From the NCBI GenBank assembly GCA_030647175.1, contig JAUSJU010000037.1:1-17178 (forward strand): a stretch of DNA of 17,178 bases, in the 5' to 3' direction. The position numbers were made by a program, and so were the translations under genes. Under the pieces are notes generated by a model. It searched no databases. It saw nothing but the letters and a program-made list of their open reading frames with translations, and had not been told where the DNA came from. The DNA comes from a bacterium. Lineage in GTDB: Bacteria > Patescibacteriota > Minisyncoccia > Minisyncoccales > UBA10102. This document shows positions 14,561 through 17,178 of this stretch, piece by piece (the first letter of the stretch is position 1; each line of letters begins with the position of its first letter).

Positions 14561-14589
14561 TTGCAATCACCTGGATTTGGAGATACAAT
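14561..14589 (+). promoter_or_regulatory. Sigma-70-type promoter of uvrA
   Basis: TTGCAA (14561-14566), a 17-base spacer and TACAAT (14584-14589). Eight bases later, at 14598, an in-frame GTG could serve as a leaderless start. The ATG at 14610 would have a leader of roughly a dozen bases without a Shine-Dalgarno sequence. No LexA box was recognised. Confidence 0.7.
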
Positions 14590-14609
14590 GACGCCCTGTG
14601 GCGCTTTCT

Positions 14610-17178
14610 ATGAAGGAAGATATCATCAAAATCCGGGGGGCAAAAGTACACAATCTAAAGAATGTCTCCGTGGACATTCCAAAGCATCAACTCGTGGTGA
14701 TTACGGGGATTTCGGGTTCTGGGAAAAGCTCCCTTGCGTTTGATACGTTGTATGCAGAAGGCCAGAGAAGGTATGTGGAAAGCCTGTCGGCATACGCGAG
14801 GCAGTTCTTGGGCATGATGGATAAGCCCGATGTGGAAAGCATAGAAGGTATCAGCCCTGCCATTGCCATTGACCAGCGGAAAGGAAGCCATAATCCGAGA
14901 TCTACCGTAGGAACGATTACCGAAGTATACGACTACCTCCGTTTATTGTTTGCGAGAGTGGGCATTCCTCATTGCCCGAACTGTGGCAAAGAAGTGAAGC
15001 GGCAATCTGTGAGCCAGATCGTTCAGCAGGTCGTAAAACTTCCCGCAGCATCAGAAATCATGGTGTTGGGGCCCGTGATCCGCGACAAGAAAGGGGAGCA
15101 CCGCGGAGTTTTGGAAGAAATCCAGAAAGCAGGATTCGTGAGAGTAAAGGTGGACGGTATCGTCTGGCGCTTGGAAGAGGCGTTGGAACGGGAGCTTGAT
15201 CGCCAGAAAAAACACACCATTGAGGTCGTGGTAGACAGATTGGTGATTGATAAGGGTCTTGATATGTCGCGCTTAGCTGATTCCATAGAAACTGCATTGA
15301 AGCTTGGGAAGGGGCTGGTCGGGATTCATTCCTCCAAAGCAAAGAATGAGAAGGATATGCTTTTCTCTGAAAGGTTTGCCTGCGAGGAATGCGGAATCAA
15401 TCTTCCGGAAATAGAGCCCCGCATGTTTTCGTTCAACAGCCCGTACGGGGCGTGCCCTTCCTGCCAGGGGCTCGGAGAGAAGCTTGAAGTAGATCCTAAA
15501 CTTGTAATTCCCAACCCCAGGCTTTCTTTGGCAGAAGGAGCAATTTTCCCTTGGGCGAGAGCTTCCCATAAGATAGGGAGGCAGGGATTTTTCTGGTGGA
15601 AGGTGGAGGAGCTGGCGAAAAAGCATGGATTCTCTCTCAGAACTCCGGTGCAGGATCTCCCCAAGAAAGTTCTTGATCTTGTATTGCAAGGAGACGGAGA
15701 TTTTGAGGGAGTAATACCCTGGATGGAGCGGAAGTTCCATGAAACGGATTCTGAATACGCGAGAGAAGAGATCGAGCAGTACATGGTAGAGAGGGTATGC
15801 GAGGTATGCAAAGGCCAAAGGTTAAAGCCCGAAGTGCTGAGCGTCCTCATTGCGGGAAAATCCATTTCTCAGGTGGTGGAGCTTTCTATAGAGCATGCGA
15901 AGGAGTTTTTTACAGCTCTTCCCCGGAGCCTGAGTTCCGGAGAACAGAAGATCGTGCTCCCCATCATCAGGGAAATAGGGAACCGCTTGAGCTTCCTTAT
16001 TGATGTGGGACTGGAGTACCTTACCTTGGCACGAAAAGCCGGAACCTTGTCTGGAGGAGAAGAGCAGAGGATTAGGTTAGCTACGCAGATAGGGTCAAAG
16101 CTCACGGGCGTCCTTTATATATTGGATGAGCCTTCTGTGGGACTTCATGCGAGAGACCAGGACCGTCTCATTAAAACGTTGGAACAGCTCCGCGACATCG
16201 GGAACAGCGTCATTGTCGTAGAGCATGATCCTCAGACCATTCGGGCTGCTGACTGGGTGATCGACGTTGGGCCGGGAGCTGGAAAGCACGGAGGGAAGAT
16301 AATCTTTGAAGGAACTCCGAAGCAGCTCATAAAGAGCACAACGCCTACTGGCGAGTACCTTTCCGGAAGAAAGAAAGTTTTGTCTTCCAAGAAGCATACT
16401 CCAGATCCCAAGAATTTCTTGATGATCAAGGGAGCCACAGAGCATAACTTAAAGAATGTTGATGTGAAGATACCTCTGGGAGTGTTCGTGTGTGTGACAG
16501 GAGTGTCGGGATCTGGAAAAAGCTCTTTAGTGAATGATATCTTGGCCAGGAGCCTCTTGAAGAGGTTCTACCGAGCGAAAGAAGAGCCGGGAGCCCACAA
16601 AGAGATCACGGGCATTGAGAAGTTAGACAAGGTAGTGCTTATTGATCAGTCTCCCATTGGAAGGACTCCGAGATCCAACCCTGCCACGTATACGGCGTGC
16701 TTTAACGCCATACGGGACATCTTTGCCAAGACCAAGGAAGCAAAGATACGTGGATACGACGTGGGGAGGTTCTCCTTCAACGTGAAAGGAGGAAGGTGCG
16801 AGTCGTGCGAAGGCCAGGGATTAAAGAAGATTGAAATGTACTTTCTTCCGGACGTGTACGTGGAGTGCGAAGAATGCCAGGGGAAGCGGTACAACAGGGA
16901 GGTGCTGGAGATAGAGTACAAAGGGAAAACCATTGCTGACGCTTTAAAGTTCACCGTGGAAGAAGGGCTGGAGTTCTTCAAGAACATCCCGTCTATAACC
17001 CAGCGGCTTCAGACGTTGCACGATGTTGGATTGAGCTACGTGGAGTTGGGGCAGCCTGCTCCTTCGCTGTCAGGAGGGGAGGCTCAGCGGGTAAAGCTTG
17101 CCACCGAGCTTTCCAAGAGAGCTACTGGGAGAACGTTATATATTTTAGACGAGCCTACGACGGGCCTTCACTTTGACG
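14610..17178 (+). CDS. uvrA: UvrABC system protein A, 3'-truncated by the window edge
   Basis: Damage-sensing ABC ATPase dimer that loads UvrB in nucleotide excision repair. 856 codons are present and the frame is open at the window end; typical UvrA has about 940. First ATPase: Walker A GISGSGKS (33-40), the YVESLSAYARQFLGMMDKP stretch, a first zinc module starting CPNC (about 122) and closing with a CEEC pair (about 258), signature SGGEEQR (about 481, Glu where SGGEAQR is usual), and Walker B YILDEPSVG. Second ATPase: GVSGSGKS (about 631), zinc finger CESC (about 730) with CEEC (about 752), signature LSGGEAQR (about 819), and Walker B YILDEPTTG just before the end. ATG 14610 is the conventional start; GTG 14598 would add four residues and fits a leaderless transcript. 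It is divergent from the orphan membrane genes, with uvrC beyond them. Confidence 0.97.
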   Translation, partial: MKEDIIKIRGAKVHNLKNVSVDIPKHQLVVITGISGSGKSSLAFDTLYAEGQRRYVESLSAYARQFLGMMDKPDVESIEGISPAIAIDQRKGSHNPRSTVGTITEVYDYLRLLFARVGIPHCPNCGKEVKRQSVSQIVQQVVKLPAASEIMVLGPVIRDKKGEHRGVLEEIQKAGFVRVKVDGIVWRLEEALERELDRQKKHTIEVVVDRLVIDKGLDMSRLADSIETALKLGKGLVGIHSSKAKNEKDMLFSERFACEECGINLPEIEPRMFSFNSPYGACPSCQGLGEKLEVDPKLVIPNPRLSLAEGAIFPWARASHKIGRQGFFWWKVEELAKKHGFSLRTPVQDLPKKVLDLVLQGDGDFEGVIPWMERKFHETDSEYAREEIEQYMVERVCEVCKGQRLKPEVLSVLIAGKSISQVVELSIEHAKEFFTALPRSLSSGEQKIVLPIIREIGNRLSFLIDVGLEYLTLARKAGTLSGGEEQRIRLATQIGSKLTGVLYILDEPSVGLHARDQDRLIKTLEQLRDIGNSVIVVEHDPQTIRAADWVIDVGPGAGKHGGKIIFEGTPKQLIKSTTPTGEYLSGRKKVLSSKKHTPDPKNFLMIKGATEHNLKNVDVKIPLGVFVCVTGVSGSGKSSLVNDILARSLLKRFYRAKEEPGAHKEITGIEKLDKVVLIDQSPIGRTPRSNPATYTACFNAIRDIFAKTKEAKIRGYDVGRFSFNVKGGRCESCEGQGLKKIEMYFLPDVYVECEECQGKRYNREVLEIEYKGKTIADALKFTVEEGLEFFKNIPSITQRLQTLHDVGLSYVELGQPAPSLSGGEAQRVKLATELSKRATGRTLYILDEPTTGLHFD

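Noticed and set aside
14529..14600. LexA/SOS box near uvrA
   Set aside because: No CTG-N10-CAG or GAAC-N4-GTTC type palindrome was found near the promoter, nor in front of recA.
15273..15865. Long overlapping minus-strand frames inside uvrA
   Set aside because: They are antisense to conserved UvrA sequence and lack any start context or family similarity.

Overview
The window looks like a chromosomal housekeeping segment from a small-genome bacterium, most likely a Candidate Phyla Radiation (Patescibacteria/Parcubacteria-like) lineage. The reasons are a short UvrC ending right after its nuclease domain, a LamG-type prepilin with a class III signal, a membrane-anchored family 5 solute-binding protein carrying an internal peptidoglycan-binding domain, RNase J, very tight gene spacing, and several genes whose -10 box lies only 6 to 8 bases before the start codon. 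The assignment rests on protein style and layout, not on a marker search.

Layout. Bases 1-3750 (+): the 3' part of ftsK, overlapping by ATGA a LamG prepilin, then recA with its own promoter. Bases 3751-3902: a short convergent zone with a doubtful 40-codon ORF and two possible terminators pointing in opposite directions. Bases 3903-4975 (-): the classic rpsF-ssb-rpsR operon. Bases 5006-6391 (+): a phosphomannomutase/phosphoglucomutase, divergent from rpsF across 30 bp. Bases 6397-13051 (-): a long same-strand run that reads, in transcription order, uvrC, a four-helix YvlD/holin-IV type membrane protein, secG, a solute-binding protein, tRNA-Leu(UAG), rnj (RNase J) and trpS. Bases 13124-14501 (-): two unrecognised membrane proteins, each with its own consensus-like sigma-70 promoter, strong Shine-Dalgarno sequence and Rho-independent terminator. 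Bases 14610-17178 (+): uvrA, running off the window end.

Functional themes are DNA repair and segregation (FtsK, RecA, SSB, UvrC, UvrA), translation (S6, S18, TrpRS, tRNA-Leu), RNA decay (RNase J) and the cell envelope (SecG, prepilin, solute-binding protein, YvlD-like protein, two orphan membrane proteins). No CRISPR array, transposase, integrase, phage gene, toxin-antitoxin pair or defence system is visible. No gene-free stretch exceeds 300 bases; the longest gaps are 152 bp after recA, 118 bp between the two orphan genes and 108 bp before uvrA.

The most interesting signals are at the level of expression. Putative leaderless promoters sit at recA, rpsF, pgm and possibly uvrA. At rpsF/pgm two such promoters interlock, so that each -35 box overlaps the other gene's start codon. 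The two orphan genes instead use conventional leaders with strong ribosome binding sites.
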